Shown: piece by piece, positions 47,501 to 56,410 of the stretch | Numbering within the stretch: the stretch's first letter is position 1 | How the letters are laid out: the number at the start of each line of letters is the position of its first letter | Assembly: GCA_028583405.1 (NCBI GenBank) | Contig: CM053246.1 | Location: 6,045,620-6,109,619, forward strand | Length of the DNA: 64,000 nucleotides | Reading direction: 5' to 3' | Source: Pogonophryne albipinna | Taxonomy: Eukaryota > Chordata > Actinopteri > Perciformes > Artedidraconidae | The notes under the pieces: generated by a model | Databases searched by the model: none | Seen by the model: only the letters and a program-made list of their open reading frames with translations | Told to the model about the DNA's origin: nothing | Program-made: the position numbers and the translations under genes

Positions 47501-50500
47501 TATTAATATATTTCAGTTAGCAATATATTATAACTATATTTTACATTTTTTTAGGCTTACTGTAAACTAACTTTAATGTACTTCATGTTACAGCTGACTT
47601 CATTTATCTATTGTTTTTTTCCTAATAAAAAGGTTGTTTTTTTGAGTTGCACAATAAGAAGGTTAAAATGTGGTTAGGTTTCTGTTGGAAAATGGATTTA
47701 GCTTTCAAATGCCTTTCTTCTATATATTATTTTAGCATTTTGTTCAAAGCACTGCTGCTTCTCATGACGTCCTCACAAAGTAGCTCTTGTGTGTCATGTT
47801 TACAATACATCTTAAATGTGATTGTCTTCATTTTCTTATTTTACTCAGACAGGGAATTTGGACTGCACTGAAACCCACCATCCACCTCCTGAGGGCAGAG
47901 CTACGGCCTACACTGGTAAAAAAAAAAAATCGGTCATCTCATTAAAATAATGTGTAGCCTGTTAACCCTAAATACTCTAAAGATTCTTCCGGATGTTTAC
48001 AGAGCCATACTTGGAGGAACTAAACCGTGACATCCAGAGTCCGGAGCCTGAGCTGCTCTACTACGGACGAGATCCAGATCCAGATGTGGGTCAGGAACAC
48101 CTCCAGCATCAGATTGAAGCAGTCACTGAGGACATGAAGGAGTTGTCGTGGGATGGCAGTGGCGCTCAGGACTGGTACGATGAAATGTGCTGACTCATGC
48201 CTCACTTATGTCTGTCAGCCATGCAGATACAACTGTGACTGCTCGTGTGATATCCTAACAGACCATAATGTCCCTCTCTGTTCCTTGTAGGCAGCAGGCC
48301 AATTCTCCGATGACAGTTTGTGCTCCCCCAGCTTCCACAGTGGCTGCCAGCCAGGCCTTCACTTATCATAACACAGATAGTGCTGAAGTCACATCAGCCT
48401 GGCCACATTGTGCTCTGAGTGACCAGCCATCAGCAGAACAGGGTGAGAGTCACTGCTCTGCTCAGGTGTTTAATAAGGACTGCGGGGAAAGTGTAATATG
48501 TTGATTAGATACTGTGAAGACCACTGAGACAAATGTAACATTTGTGATATTGGGCTATATAAATAAACATTGATTGATTGATTGATTGATTTCATATCTT
48601 CTACAGAGGCTTGGTCATACTCTGGAGCGACCACAGTGAGTCATATTTTATACTAATTAAAAGAAAAGCAAAAAGATGTTAATGTTCTTGGTTTGAACAC
48701 ACTTTTGCCATATTTTTCTGGATTCAAACTTTTTCGGTGAAGGTATTTGATAGAAGTCTCGATATTTACCAATGTTCTTAGCAGGGTAGTTCTGATAAAG
48801 AGAGGCTGTTTGAGGAACTTATCCATAGTCAGTGTTTTACCTACATTAGATGGGGGTCTGCACACCCATCATTTGGTGAAATAGACATGAGTTACAGCAG
48901 GAAACTAAGCAATGTACGACTGTGGATGGGGTAAACTCATATTAGCCACCTTAAAGAATCCATATTTGATAACACGCTTTGTTTATAATAGTTTTACAGC
49001 TTTAAAAAGTATATTTCTATGAGCCCCGGAACCTTCTTTCAGTTGTTTCCAGTGAGACAACCGCCGTTGCAGCCAACTGCCTTGACTGATCATTCAGCTG
49101 TTTTTGTGGGTTCCCTCTGAGCTATTGGAGTTGAAAACATTTACACTTTTCAAAGAGCTCTGGTGACATTGCTGAAGAAAATGGAGATGTTTGTATTTGG
49201 CCGTATCCGTCTATCCTGATCGTAATTTCGGACCGAAACTATCAAAATGACAAAGACAGAAAACATAATTTGTCGGATCTGATTGGCTTGGCCGACATTA
49301 CATGTTGCTGTCATTGAGTGTTGCACTTTATGCCAAACGCAGATCTTCCTCCTTGCTTTACAGCTGTCAGACTGAGCAGTGACTTTAATTCATAAAAGTT
49401 GTGCGCAAGAATCCTCCAGTTGGTGCTCATTGTGAAAAAAACGATTTCAAATCAATATATAGTCCCACAAATAGATAATTAAGAGCAAAGTTTATCTCTC
49501 AACAGCAGCGATACGGTGCCAACATATCGTTGTCATACAAAACATTAAATTAAACTTTAATTAAACACTGGGATGAGGCTCTTTTCTGAAAACTGATATG
49601 TGGACTCAAGGCCTTGTCTTGCTTTCAGAAGCCTTTTTCTGACGGGAAACTGAATCTGCTATAAAACCACCATTCTCCTTTGACAAAAACAGTCCCTTTG
49701 AGCTTGTAGACTGTAGAGCATGACTTGGTAAATGTTGCTGGTCAGCCGTAGCCTTGACCTGCTATTTTCTTTGTCTTATTGCACACTGGTAGAGGTTTCA
49801 GATTCACTAAAGTCACACAATACTGACTAATATGGAGAATTCACTCCTACATTTCCACATTAAACACCTCCACAAACTACCTCTTTAAGCAATGCATTGG
49901 GAAATGTTTCATACAAGTCACAGACAGTGTGTTGTCTGTCCATACTTTCCTTTAAGATGGGGGTTCAGATGCAGGAAGTCCACTTCAGTCAGCAGGGGCA
50001 GCAGAGCACCCCTCAGAGTTCAGAGGCCTACGAGCAGAACAGCGAGCCCCCTAAACAGGTACCTGTTACACCACAGGGGACACAGTGCCGTTTGTTTGGC
50101 TGGGGTCTCATTATCTCTCTTTCCTCGTTTCATTCTGAACACCAAGGCCGGGTGGTTCAGTGGTTGGTTCAAATCCAAACCTAAAGACGTTCCAGAGGAG
50201 AGAACAGAGCAGAGAAGCACAGCTCAGACGGTAAGAATCAAGTCAATTATATACATTATTCTATTCATTTTCACTTTTCTAATGTCAGATATATATTGTT
50301 GTATCTCTTTTAAGGATTTCCCCCCGACGTTTGGCTTCTGTCCCCCCCCTCCGCCTGCCATTGCACCTCCTGCCATGTTTCCATCCCAGCTGGGATCAAC
50401 CCCTTTTCAAGGAAAGCAGGTGAATAGGAACTGATTTTAACTGCTCACTGTTTTAAACTATGCGTTTAATTTAGATTTCTTCCAACCATTCCAAAAATTG

Positions 50501-50787
50501 CTGTTATTAACTTTGCAAAGGAGCTGTGTTTCTTCTGTCTCGCTGCCATAAACACAGTCCTTGACCAGCGTGTCCGATTTCACATTTGGCTAAAACACAG
50601 CTGTGAAATGCAGCTTACATTTCTATTGTAATTGACAACAACGCAGTGGCTTGGCAGGCACTGGTGACATTTTACCTACATTAAGTTATGCAAATGACAC
50701 AGTTCTTTATAATGAAGTCCTCTAATATCTGTGTCTTCTTCACAGACCAGCAGCTGGGATAGAGCCCTGTCAGGACCACTAGACTGA
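21049..50787 (+). CDS. sec16b: Protein transport protein Sec16B
   Basis: Scaffold of ER exit sites that organises COPII coat assembly; SEC16B is the shorter vertebrate paralogue, also tied to peroxisome biogenesis. 23 coding exons: 21049-21317, 22603-22700, 22782-22884, 24672-24892, 31244-31395, 31483-31544, 31853-31991, 32080-32313, 36064-36161, 44611-44692, 45125-45242, 45325-45436, 46297-46402, 46678-46815, 46895-47008, 47849-47915, 48003-48174, 48291-48442, 48607-48635, 49957-50058, 50147-50230, 50315-50419, 50746-50787. All have AG/GT borders and keep phase: 2799 bases, 932 residues. Residues 1-230 are a low-complexity Tyr/Gln/Arg-rich arm ending in [14 protein letters not shown]. The conserved central region (about 240-680) includes [63 protein letters not shown] and [13 protein letters not shown], fitting the Sec13-binding solenoid. 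The C terminus is Pro-rich with [12 protein letters not shown]. Human SEC16B is somewhat longer. Introns 4, 8 and 9 are swollen by transposons. Short exons 16 and 19 are the least certain. Confidence 0.93.
23171..23830. mobile_element. TTAA-flanked MITE in sec16b intron 3
   Basis: TTAA (23167-23170) is followed by CCCTCCTGTTGTCTTCGGGT. The right end is the inverted counterpart, GACAATAGGAGGG then TTAA (23831-23834). Inner inverted words GGTCAAATCTGACC and GGTCAAATTTGACC reinforce the symmetry. It is a piggyBac-type non-autonomous element, with a compound microsatellite and a G run in the middle. Confidence 0.72.
23410..23551. repeat. Compound microsatellite: GATC pentamers then (CA)n
   Basis: Pentamers ATCGG and then ATCAG run from 23410 to 23458, passing directly into about 46 copies of CA (23459-23551). 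A dozen or so G residues follow near 23799-23811. Such an array is expected to be highly polymorphic in length. Confidence 0.95.
25199..26107 (+). mobile_element. hAT element with BED-type transposase remnant
   Basis: The ends are CAGAGTTGGG and, inward from the right, CAGAGATGGGGTC, both followed by GTAAC-rich subterminal sequence. Flanks are TTCACATG (25187-25194) and TTCACATA (26108-26115), an 8-bp duplication with one mismatch. Four extra bases (TATA) separate the left flank from the terminus. Internal deletion has left only the N-terminal part of the transposase. Confidence 0.72.
25446..25988 (+). pseudogene. hAT transposase N-terminal fragment with BED zinc finger
   Basis: From an ATG at 25446 the frame begins [19 protein letters not shown]. 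It carries a BED-type finger: CKLC, then HLQRAH about 25 residues on. The segment to about residue 165 ([19 protein letters not shown], then [10 protein letters not shown] and SYLDQSY) is typical of the region before the catalytic core in hAT transposases. The DDE core and dimerisation region are absent: the frame enters terminal repeat sequence and stops at 25988. An upstream in-frame ATG at 25428 also exists. Confidence 0.75.
27049..29342 (+). pseudogene. L2/CR1/Rex1-type LINE, deleted and frameshifted
   Basis: Non-LTR retrotransposon ORF2 remains. The AP-type endonuclease begins at [15 protein letters not shown] (about 27286), shifts frame, and continues through FILTETWLN and VYIPPLADN to about 27720. 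Then the sequence jumps to reverse transcriptase: [61 protein letters not shown] and the catalytic FADDTT (near 28390). Later frames hold KELIVDYRK and [18 protein letters not shown], to about 29025. At least three frameshifts are present, and the last part of the endonuclease plus the linker is deleted. The 3' tail near 29300-29342 (ATGACAAGTAAAGAACCTTG) fits this superfamily. Not functional. Confidence 0.82.
29343..30587 (+). mobile_element. Tc1-like transposon with dead transposase
   Basis: The right end, read inward, is CAGTACCAGTCAAAAGTTTG followed by GACACACCTTC. The left end carries the same from AGTCAAAA onward but lacks the first bases, abutting the LINE tail. A transposase remnant starts near 29738 with a helix-turn-helix region ([26 protein letters not shown]). 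Catalytic-core debris with [12 protein letters not shown] follows near 30295-30330. Stops and frameshifts make it non-functional. The right flank is TA-rich, consistent with TA targeting. Confidence 0.85.
30603..30967. mobile_element. Short hAT element inside a TA repeat
   Basis: The termini are CAGTGGCGAACTGTCAGGGC and, inward from the right, CAGTGGTGAACCGTGTC. ATATATAT octamers lie on both sides (30595-30602 and 30968-30975), though the TA-repeat setting weakens this as a target duplication. The termini match those of the element at 42336-43466, so the two are relatives. A short (GT)n lies at 30911-30926. Confidence 0.65.
33102..33144. repeat. Interstitial telomere-like (CCCTAA)n
   Basis: Seven or so units of the vertebrate telomere hexamer on the C-rich strand, with one CCTAAA variant, lie immediately outside the left terminus of the long-inverted-repeat element. 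The 61-codon frame with GL dipeptides on the - strand is a product of this repeat. Confidence 0.9.
33664..34759 (-). mobile_element. hAT element with ZMYM1-like transposase remnant
   Basis: The ends are CAGTAGCGT and, inward from the right, CAGTGGCGTTTTC; both have GGGAAGCC some 25-30 bases in. The octamer ATTATAGA flanks both sides exactly (33656-33663 and 34760-34767). The - strand encodes a piece of TTF-type finger transposase. The element is inserted in the long-inverted-repeat element. Confidence 0.85.
33883..34250 (-). pseudogene. TTF-type zinc-finger transposase fragment (ZMYM1-like)
   Basis: Two overlapping frames, joined by one frameshift near 34100, read [17 protein letters not shown] and then [47 protein letters not shown] and KSKNH. 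The CWPC followed by a downstream H-rich end is the TTF zinc-finger pattern at the start of ZMYM1-like hAT transposases. The catalytic core is gone. Confidence 0.7.
36660..36842. repeat. Fragment of the TTAA-flanked repeat
   Basis: The words CTCCATTGGACTCCTTTGTT and AGTGACATCACTATGT match 11718-11768 of the element at 11575-12950. The copy is partial and merges into other sequence near 36775. It precedes the hAT at 36851. Confidence 0.45.
36851..38003. mobile_element. hAT element of the GACTTGGACT family
   Basis: It starts CAGAGGTGTGGACTCGAGTC and ends, read inward, CAGAGGTGGGACCAAGTC. The exact octamer GCCCTTAG flanks it (36843-36850 and 38004-38011). Both subterminal regions are arrays of degenerate GACTTGGACTTGA words, in opposite orientations. 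A second hAT-type terminus (CAGAGGTGGGAGAAGTTC at 37329 and onward) lies inside, apparently a nested partial element of the AGTACTT family. No transposase. Confidence 0.88.
38481..38689. repeat. Large near-perfect palindrome, arms about 100 bp
   Basis: The left arm from 38481 (GTCCAACCCGTTAGCAT) reappears as its reverse complement ending at 38689. Arms share TTAGCTTAGCTCGTTAAAC, AGCAAATTAGCCGC and TATGGCTCCGGC, centred near 38585. There are a few mismatches, including a 1-base insertion and a small loop region. It lies in sec16b intron 9. Confidence 0.88.
38708..39750. mobile_element. Composite hAT-like element cluster
   Basis: The outer ends are inverted GCTGTCAAA (38708-38716) and TTTGACAGC (39738-39746), both followed inward by ATTAAT-rich sequence, a common fish repeat. 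Inside lie two further hAT-style left ends: CAGTGGCAGCGCCAGGG (38818 on) and CAGGGGTGCACATAAC (39146 on). This suggests serial insertion and decay. TA-rich flanks hide any target duplication. Confidence 0.55.
40300..41215. mobile_element. Second copy of the TTAA-flanked repeat, split by Harbinger
   Basis: GGCTAGCGCTCCAACACATTG to GGCGGGACATCT (40309-40356), then GGTTGACCAATCACAA to GAATATTAAAGC (41061-41195), match the element at 11575-12950 collinearly. The interruption is exactly the Harbinger element at 40361-41056. This copy lacks the 57-bp minisatellite, showing the array is not ancestral to the family. Confidence 0.65.
40361..41056 (+). mobile_element. PIF-Harbinger element with intact TTA duplication
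   Basis: The ends are TGGCGCGTTTCCACTGCAG, inverted and exact over their first 19 bases at both sides, flanked by TTA at 40358-40360 and 41057-41059. The subterminal segment with GTTACTATAG and CCCAGTTCCTAAACTGTAAT matches 9867-9910 of the first copy, in the opposite orientation. No Myb or transposase frame is left. A short hairpin (TTGTAGCCCCCTGGCAAGGG and onward) lies at 40549-40578. Confidence 0.85.
41452..43522. mobile_element. Outer hAT element, host of a nested hAT
   Basis: It begins CATAGGCGGC and ends, read inward, CAGGGGCGGC. Both sides then carry GGGAAGGCTAA about 25-30 bases in. The octamer ACTACTGT flanks it exactly (41444-41451 and 43523-43530). Without the inner insertion the element is about 0.93 kb. 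No transposase recognised. Confidence 0.78.
42336..43466. mobile_element. Inner hAT element nested in the outer hAT
   Basis: Both ends read CAGTGGTGAGCCGT inward and contain TAGGCCCTCTG. The exact octamer GGATGCAG flanks it (42328-42335 and 43467-43474). It is 1131 bp with no clear transposase. The termini are shared with the short element at 30603-30967. Confidence 0.87.
44512..44536. repeat. (TGC)n microsatellite
   Basis: Eight units of TGC lie 75 bases upstream of sec16b exon 10, within the intron. The 44120-44460 stretch before it has a LINE-tail look (ATCAGAATCAGAAGGCC) but no firm boundary. Confidence 0.85.
47212..47285. repeat. Fragment of a dispersed repeat
   Basis: AGGGCTGCACGATTTGGGGA followed by GCGATT words is a common fish repeat terminus. 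A weaker relative (AGGGCTGAGTGATTTGGC) lies at 32593. Only one end is seen in each case. Confidence 0.35.
48540..48592 (+). repeat. LINE/SINE tail with (TTGA)n
   Basis: GGGCTATATAAATAAACATT followed by about six TTGA units is a typical tail of L2-like LINEs or the SINEs they mobilise. It lies 14 bases upstream of the 29-base exon 19 of sec16b and supplies part of that exon's upstream context. Confidence 0.6.
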
Positions 50788-51929
50788 ATCACAGGTAAAT
50801 AAAGTTACTGAAAGGGACAGTTCACCGAAAATCCAAGATGTTTTTTATCTCTAAACAGTAGTGATATTTATTCATTTAAATTATTTTGTGTCAGTTGCAA
50901 TACTGGAGATATCAGCAGTAGAGACGTCTGCCTTCTCCACAATGTGACTAAATCAAAACAAGCTTGTGGTGCTCAATGTGTAAATGCATTTGATTAACTC
51001 AACAGCAATGTGTTTTTTACAGAAATGATGACCAGGTTACTCAAGATAATCCACAGACCTTGTTGAGAATCATTTTATGTAGTAACTCATTCCTTTCCAC
51101 TGAACCACACCCACCAACCGTATCACCTCACAGACGAAGCATGCACCTACTCATCAAGCTAACGATACATGTCTCGCTGTCCCGAACCATTGCCAATTCC
51201 TTCTGTGCAATGTGTAGTCAATATCTGTAGTTCCTATGTTAAACTTCTCATAAGAAGGTCTGTGTATTACTTTAGTAAGCAGGTCATGATTTCTGGTAAA
51301 AGTCCTTGTTGTTGAGTATACCAAATATATTGTTTGCTACTTTGAGCACCACAAGTCGAGTACCACATTGATATCTCAAACACTGCAACTCGCACAAAAA
51401 CAATCTTCATGGATTAAAAGCACTAAACATAATAGGAAACATATTAATAATACCACTTTTTTTCTTTGTTCGTAGGACCACTGACTCGACGAGAACCAAA
51501 GTGTAAATATCACACCAGCTACCACCACCTGTGCCTTTGTGTTATTAATGAGTTTCAACTGAATTTGGGTAAACATCATAATATCAATCTTGCCCCCCCC
51601 CCCCCACATATTTTTAAGCATGCCCTTTAAACCCCCACAGCCTGCTAGCCATCTTGTTTAGGATACAGAAATACTCTGGATGAAATGTCATAGTAACTCA
51701 GATTACAGCGAACTCCAGAGGACCAGGACACATTTAAGGGAAGGGATATCTTAAATGACCCGGGTAACCATTTATGTATCTGCACATCCAATGACTCTCA
51801 TTACTTAATGATATCTGCGCAATATGTAGAGAATCAGTTAAATGTAAGTTATATATAGAAGTATAAATCCATCTGTCCATCATCTTTATACAGTTATGAA
51901 AGGAGTATAAGATTGCTTATTGAGGAAAA

Positions 51930-52485
51930 GTAAACATACCTGACTACAAGTAAAAGTCCTGCATTTAAAACATTATGTAACTATAAGTATTATAAGCACA
52001 ATACAAATAAAGTATAGAGTAAAATGTTGTGCTAATTTTAACTTTTGATATACTGTTGGCTAGAATCATCTACAGCATATTCTATAGGATCACCATATGT
52101 TGTAGCTTTCTTCCTGTGAGAACTACGTATCTTAAACTCAACTTTTCACGAGTTCCTCAGAACAACAGCCCTGTTTAGTGGCCATGGATTTACCAGCTGA
52201 TTCAAGATGATTATTAAACAGTTTATTAAGAATGTTTAAAGCCCATTAAGGAACGCTATTTCCTTCAGTTCATCGTGAACATTCACACAAAATGTAGATA
52301 CGTTGTTGAATGTAACCGCAACTAAAGCTTTCAGAAAGTTGTAGCGCAGTCAAAGACACAATATCTTACTCTAAGATGTAGTGGAGTAAAAGTATAAAGT
52401 TGCATAAAATGGAAATACTTAAGGTAGAACTACCTCAAATTAGTATTGAAGTAGAGTATTTGAGTACATCTACATTCCACCACTC
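51930..52485. mobile_element. hAT-like fragment of the AGTACTT family
   Basis: AGTAAAAGTCCTGCATTTAA near the left, and GAGTATTTGAGTACATCTAC then ATTCCACCAC at the right, match the family at 20293-20816 and 37380-37460. Target duplications were not found. Confidence 0.45.
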
Positions 52486-52836
52486 CTTTATTTTTTACTA
52501 AATAATAATAATACTAAAGGTCTATAACCTTAAACAAAATGACCCCTTGACTAAAAGCATTAAAATATAGCTCTGACTAAAAAACTAAAATAATGCTGTG
52601 GTCATTCATTAGCCTCACAGAAGCTATGTTTAATCTTACACGCTGACTAAGCAGAATTTGTAAGGCTGCTCAATTATTGCACATGTATGTATGAACATTA
52701 TTAGATCACTTTAAGGATCTGTAAAGCAGAACAGCTTGAATTATATATGACATATACAGTACAGAACACAAATAGAGTTGTCATGCTGCCCAGATGGATG
52801 ATACCACATGTTGTTAGGAGGAGGGGGCGTGTAAAC

Positions 52837-52887
52837 AGCTCAATCCTATAATTGTCACCAGCCAGGAGACAATTATAGGATTGAGCT
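52837..52887. repeat. Perfect 20-bp hairpin, 11-nt loop
   Basis: AGCTCAATCCTATAATTGTC (52837-52856) is followed by an 11-base spacer and by its exact reverse complement (52868-52887). No TSD or repeat context was recognised. It could be a MITE relic or a structured RNA. Confidence 0.85.
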
Positions 52888-54500
52888 GATAACGTGCTGA
52901 TATTTCCTCTGAGAACAAGCTTTATTTTTAGCCGTTTTTTAACGTTTTTCAGAAGACAAAGCTTGTGTCCTTAAAATGTATATAAATCAAACAGTAATAT
53001 ATGCTTTGGAATATTTTAGAACAAACTTTTTATTATTGACACCATGTAAACATGTCTGGATGTAATTGATTTTTTTACTTCGAGTCCTTTGGCTCTGTGT
53101 TTGATGTATTACTGAATATGTCAATGCTTTTGTACAGGCCGTGGATTATTTACCTGTTTATCAGTGCACTTCTGCCTGTCACATATTTAATAAAAACATC
53201 ACTGCAATCCTGTTGTGATTCCAGACGTGTCCTCAAACTTAATGCAGAGCAAGTGACAACACAGCAGGTGCCGTCTCCTTTTACTATTAGTCGTTGGAGT
53301 CAAGTGTAAGTGGGCCACAGAGGCCGGGAATCCAGGGCACACATGCAGCCAGGATGTGAGGCCATTCTTACCGCCTGCCAATAATGTGTCGGCTTATAAA
53401 CACATGTATAATGGATATCTTTGAATTGATAGACCTCCTACAAACAAAGCATGCCTGTTGTGTCTGGCATTGTGATTAAAAAGAGCCACAGATTTACACC
53501 TGGCATTACCTGCATACTGAAACTAAGACAACCCATTTAACAATGATCCTTTATGGAGATAGTGCCACAGACAAAAAAGGAACAGTACACGTAGCAGCAC
53601 ATATTCACATAGCAGCCTGGTCTATTTCAGTAATGTGTCTCAGGAGTTACGACTGGTCTATATCCATGCCATACCCCTTTATTCAGATATTGCTGCTTGT
53701 TTCAGCATTCAGCCTCACCAGACAATAAAACAGCCTGCATCTGAGAATAAGTGTTGATGTAGCTGTTGTTTTTTTATTCATGGTGGCCTGAGAACATCAA
53801 GCTGTCCCTCCAGTTGTCAGGACAACATAATGTACCGGCTACCATCATCAATACTGGTGATCACAGCTGTCATCTAATCTGGCGAATGTCAATGATACTT
53901 TAGTGATGTAAATCTTGTGAATCACTCTTTGATTGATATTCAGTAATTCAATGCTCAGAACCATTCTTACTGTTATAGATTCACCACCTTGGCCACCAGA
54001 TTCAGAAAGACCAAGGCATCATACTACAGCACAGGTCATGATAAACCGCCTGCATTTCCTAAACGCAAAGTTGCGGTTTTGTGCATATTTTTAACTATTA
54101 GCCTCACATTTAATTCTCACTTTTATAAAGTCTGGAACTCTAGTACTTATGTTCACATCACACTATTAGGCCATCAGCTCCAGTGTCAATGTTCGTGAGA
54201 AATTGCTAGGTTCATCTCATGGTAACCCAGCACCGTGGGGAAAGAGGGCGTGTGAGTAAAAACTCTTAAGGCCCCCCGGTCCAATACATTGCTTAGCTCC
54301 TGTGCTGGAACTCCCGAGTGTTTCTCAGAACTTGGGGCATGCCAACCGTCATCTACTTTATGTAAAACACTGACTAGTGCCTCATTTAACCTCACTTCAA
54401 ACAATCCAAACTAGCCCCCTGACATAAAAATGGGTGCTCGGTGACAGTCAATAGTACTGGCACGGTGGTGGAGGTGTCCAAAATCTGTCTTTAAACTCAT

Positions 54501-55979
54501 TCAGATATTCTGCTCCCTGTGGTGCAGCATATGCTGTGAGAGCTTTGCAGCACACTGGAAAGACTTGTCGCACTCCACACAGACAAAGATCCTGCCGGCA
54601 CAGGTTTGCTCCTGGTGAAGCTTCAGTGAGGCTAGGTGGCTAAAGTTCCTGCTACAGCCTGTGCAGTTGTGGGGTTCCTCTTTGCTGTGGACGTACTGGT
54701 GACGGACGAGGCGAGAAGCCATGGCAAACGCCACGCCGCACTCTGGGCACTTGTGGGGCCGCGCTCCGCTGTGAATGGCCTCGTGCTCGCTCAGGTTGGA
54801 AGACTTGGTGAAGCACTTGGAGCACACGGAGCAGATGTAAGGACGAACGCCCGTGTGGATCTTCTGGTGCTCTGCCATACGGCTGGCCAGAGCGAAGGCC
54901 TTCCCACAGTCGGGGCAGGAGAAGGGCCTTTCTCCCAGGTGCTTGCGCTCATGGCGCTTCAGGGAGAGGGGTTTATTGAAGGTCTTGCCACAGTGCGTGC
55001 AGGGGAAAGGCTTGTCATTGGTATGCATGTTCCGCTCGTGCTTTCTCAGGTCAGAGGATCGAATGAAATCCTTCCCACAAGTGTCACAGACGTAGGGCTT
55101 TTCACCTGTGTGTGTGCGGATATGCTTGCGGTAATCTGAGGACCAGATGTAGGTCTTGACACAGAAGGGGCAGTGGTATGGTCTTTCCCCCGTGTGCAGA
55201 CGCTTGTGCTGCTGCAGAGTGCCCTGGTGGGAGTAAGCCTTGCCACATATATCGCACACGTGTGGCTTGAGGCCACTGTGAGTTTGCAGGTGACTCTGTA
55301 GGTTGCAGAGCTTTTTAAAAGCCCAGTCACAGTGTGGGCACTTGAAGGGACGGTGCTCTTTGTCAACCTCACCGCGTTTCTTCATCGCCACCAAAAGTCG
55401 AGGGATCTTGTCTCCGTCACACTTTTTGAGTAATTTCTTATTTACATTCTTCTTGTTAATCTCATTTCCAACAACATTTAGCTCTTTGAGTTTAGATGTC
55501 TTTTGTTCCTCTGCAGCACTACTTATCCTATGGCTCCTGAGGTATTTAGAGCTTTCCTTCTTTTGGACAGGATCCAGGAGCGTTTCATTAGATCCATAAA
55601 TCGCATTCTTCTCAATTTGTTTAGTGCATTGTAACAATCCTCGAGTTTGGTGGTCTGGAGCATCTTTAAATGATTCTTCTCCCTGTGAAAGCTCTGCAAA
55701 CTTTTCCACCAAGGACCACTTTGGTGTTTGAGGGTTCAGATAAAGAATTCCAGTGTCACTGCTCTCCGAGAGGGAGTTCATAGCCCAAATGCCGCCAAAT
55801 GAAGAGTCAGGCTTCACATGGTGAGTGTTAACTAAGACCTGTCCCTCTGGGAGAGAGACACAGTGCTTTTCTTGGTGCTCCCTGTTACTCCTGTTTTCTA
55901 CAACTGCCATGCCAGACAGTCGTGGGGAGATTTCATCAGCCGTGGTCACTTGTGGAGTGGAACACAAATTCATCTGCAT
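54501..55979 (-). CDS. znf648: C2H2 zinc-finger protein, ZNF648-like
   Basis: Probable nuclear DNA-binding transcription factor. One coding exon of 492 residues. Residues 1-210 are unstructured, Ser/Glu/Lys-rich, without a KRAB, SCAN or BTB domain. From about residue 211 ten fingers follow in tandem: FKCPHCDWAF, HVCDICGKAY, YHCPFCVKTY, YVCDTCGKDF, FPCTHCGKTF, FSCPDCGKAF, YICSVCSKCF, HKCPECGVAF, HNCTGCSRNF and FVCVECDKSF. Most linkers are close to TGEKP. Finger 9 ends in cysteine (HQEQTC), so it is C2HC. Finger number, order and the lone C-terminal finger pair best fit ZNF648, a human gene also on 1q like SEC16B; this naming is from family memory and less sure than the class. A splice acceptor (tttttcag, ending at 56013) precedes the ATG by 33 bases. 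Confidence 0.88.
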   Translation of the reverse strand: MQMNLCSTPQVTTADEISPRLSGMAVVENRSNREHQEKHCVSLPEGQVLVNTHHVKPDSSFGGIWAMNSLSESSDTGILYLNPQTPKWSLVEKFAELSQGEESFKDAPDHQTRGLLQCTKQIEKNAIYGSNETLLDPVQKKESSKYLRSHRISSAAEEQKTSKLKELNVVGNEINKKNVNKKLLKKCDGDKIPRLLVAMKKRGEVDKEHRPFKCPHCDWAFKKLCNLQSHLQTHSGLKPHVCDICGKAYSHQGTLQQHKRLHTGERPYHCPFCVKTYIWSSDYRKHIRTHTGEKPYVCDTCGKDFIRSSDLRKHERNMHTNDKPFPCTHCGKTFNKPLSLKRHERKHLGERPFSCPDCGKAFALASRMAEHQKIHTGVRPYICSVCSKCFTKSSNLSEHEAIHSGARPHKCPECGVAFAMASRLVRHQYVHSKEEPHNCTGCSRNFSHLASLKLHQEQTCAGRIFVCVECDKSFQCAAKLSQHMLHHREQNI

Positions 55980-56011
55980 GTGTTTTAAGCTGACTTCTAA
56001 ACACTATGCCT

Positions 56012-56410
56012 CCTGAAAAATAAAATGTACAAAGCGAGTTATTACCATCTCATTCAGGCTGAATATAATAGTTCCTTCTTCTTAATGAATATAAATGATC
56101 ATATAAAAATATTCACATATATTTTATACATAAATCCCCAAACAAGCCAACAATTTGTTTGCTACATTCACAAGGACCTTGGGTTTATCCTTCACATAAC
56201 CTTGCATCTGACAGCTAAGTGACTTTCCAAGCATCCACATACAGTATTTTACTCTACAGGTTTTCTTAATCTCAGACATACAAATCAAAGTTAACTTCAT
56301 GAATATAAAACATTTCACTGAGCTACTCACGCACTGTCCTTCCGAGCAGCAGGTCAGGTCCAGGGGATGCCTCAGAGTTACACTGGCTCCGGGTCTAGAG
56401 TAACATGGAG
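56012..56410 (-). other. znf648: 5' UTR intron and likely first exon of the zinc-finger gene
   Basis: On the - strand, a donor CAGTGC|GTGAGT lies at 56331/56330, and a pyrimidine-rich acceptor ends at 56013. They define a 318-base 5' UTR intron. The first exon would lie just above 56331 in a locally GC-richer segment (to about 56410). Splice sites are seen; the exon start is unknown. Confidence 0.5.

Larger units (their letters stand above)
50788..54500. other. sec16b 3' flank and intergenic region
   Basis: No coding exon was seen. A possible 3' UTR intron of sec16b runs 50795-51475 (ACAG|GTAAAT and TTCGTAG|GACC). AATAAA occurs at 50798-50803, overlapping that donor, and at 52006-52011. A hAT-like AGTACTT fragment covers about 51930-52485. 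A strong hairpin lies at 52837-52887. The remainder (52900-54500) shows nothing recognisable and should include the zinc-finger gene's 3' UTR on the - strand. Confidence 0.45.

Noticed and set aside
54636..55139. 167-codon + strand frame as a separate gene
   Set aside because: Antisense shadow of the zinc-finger exon, reflecting its repetitive codon structure.
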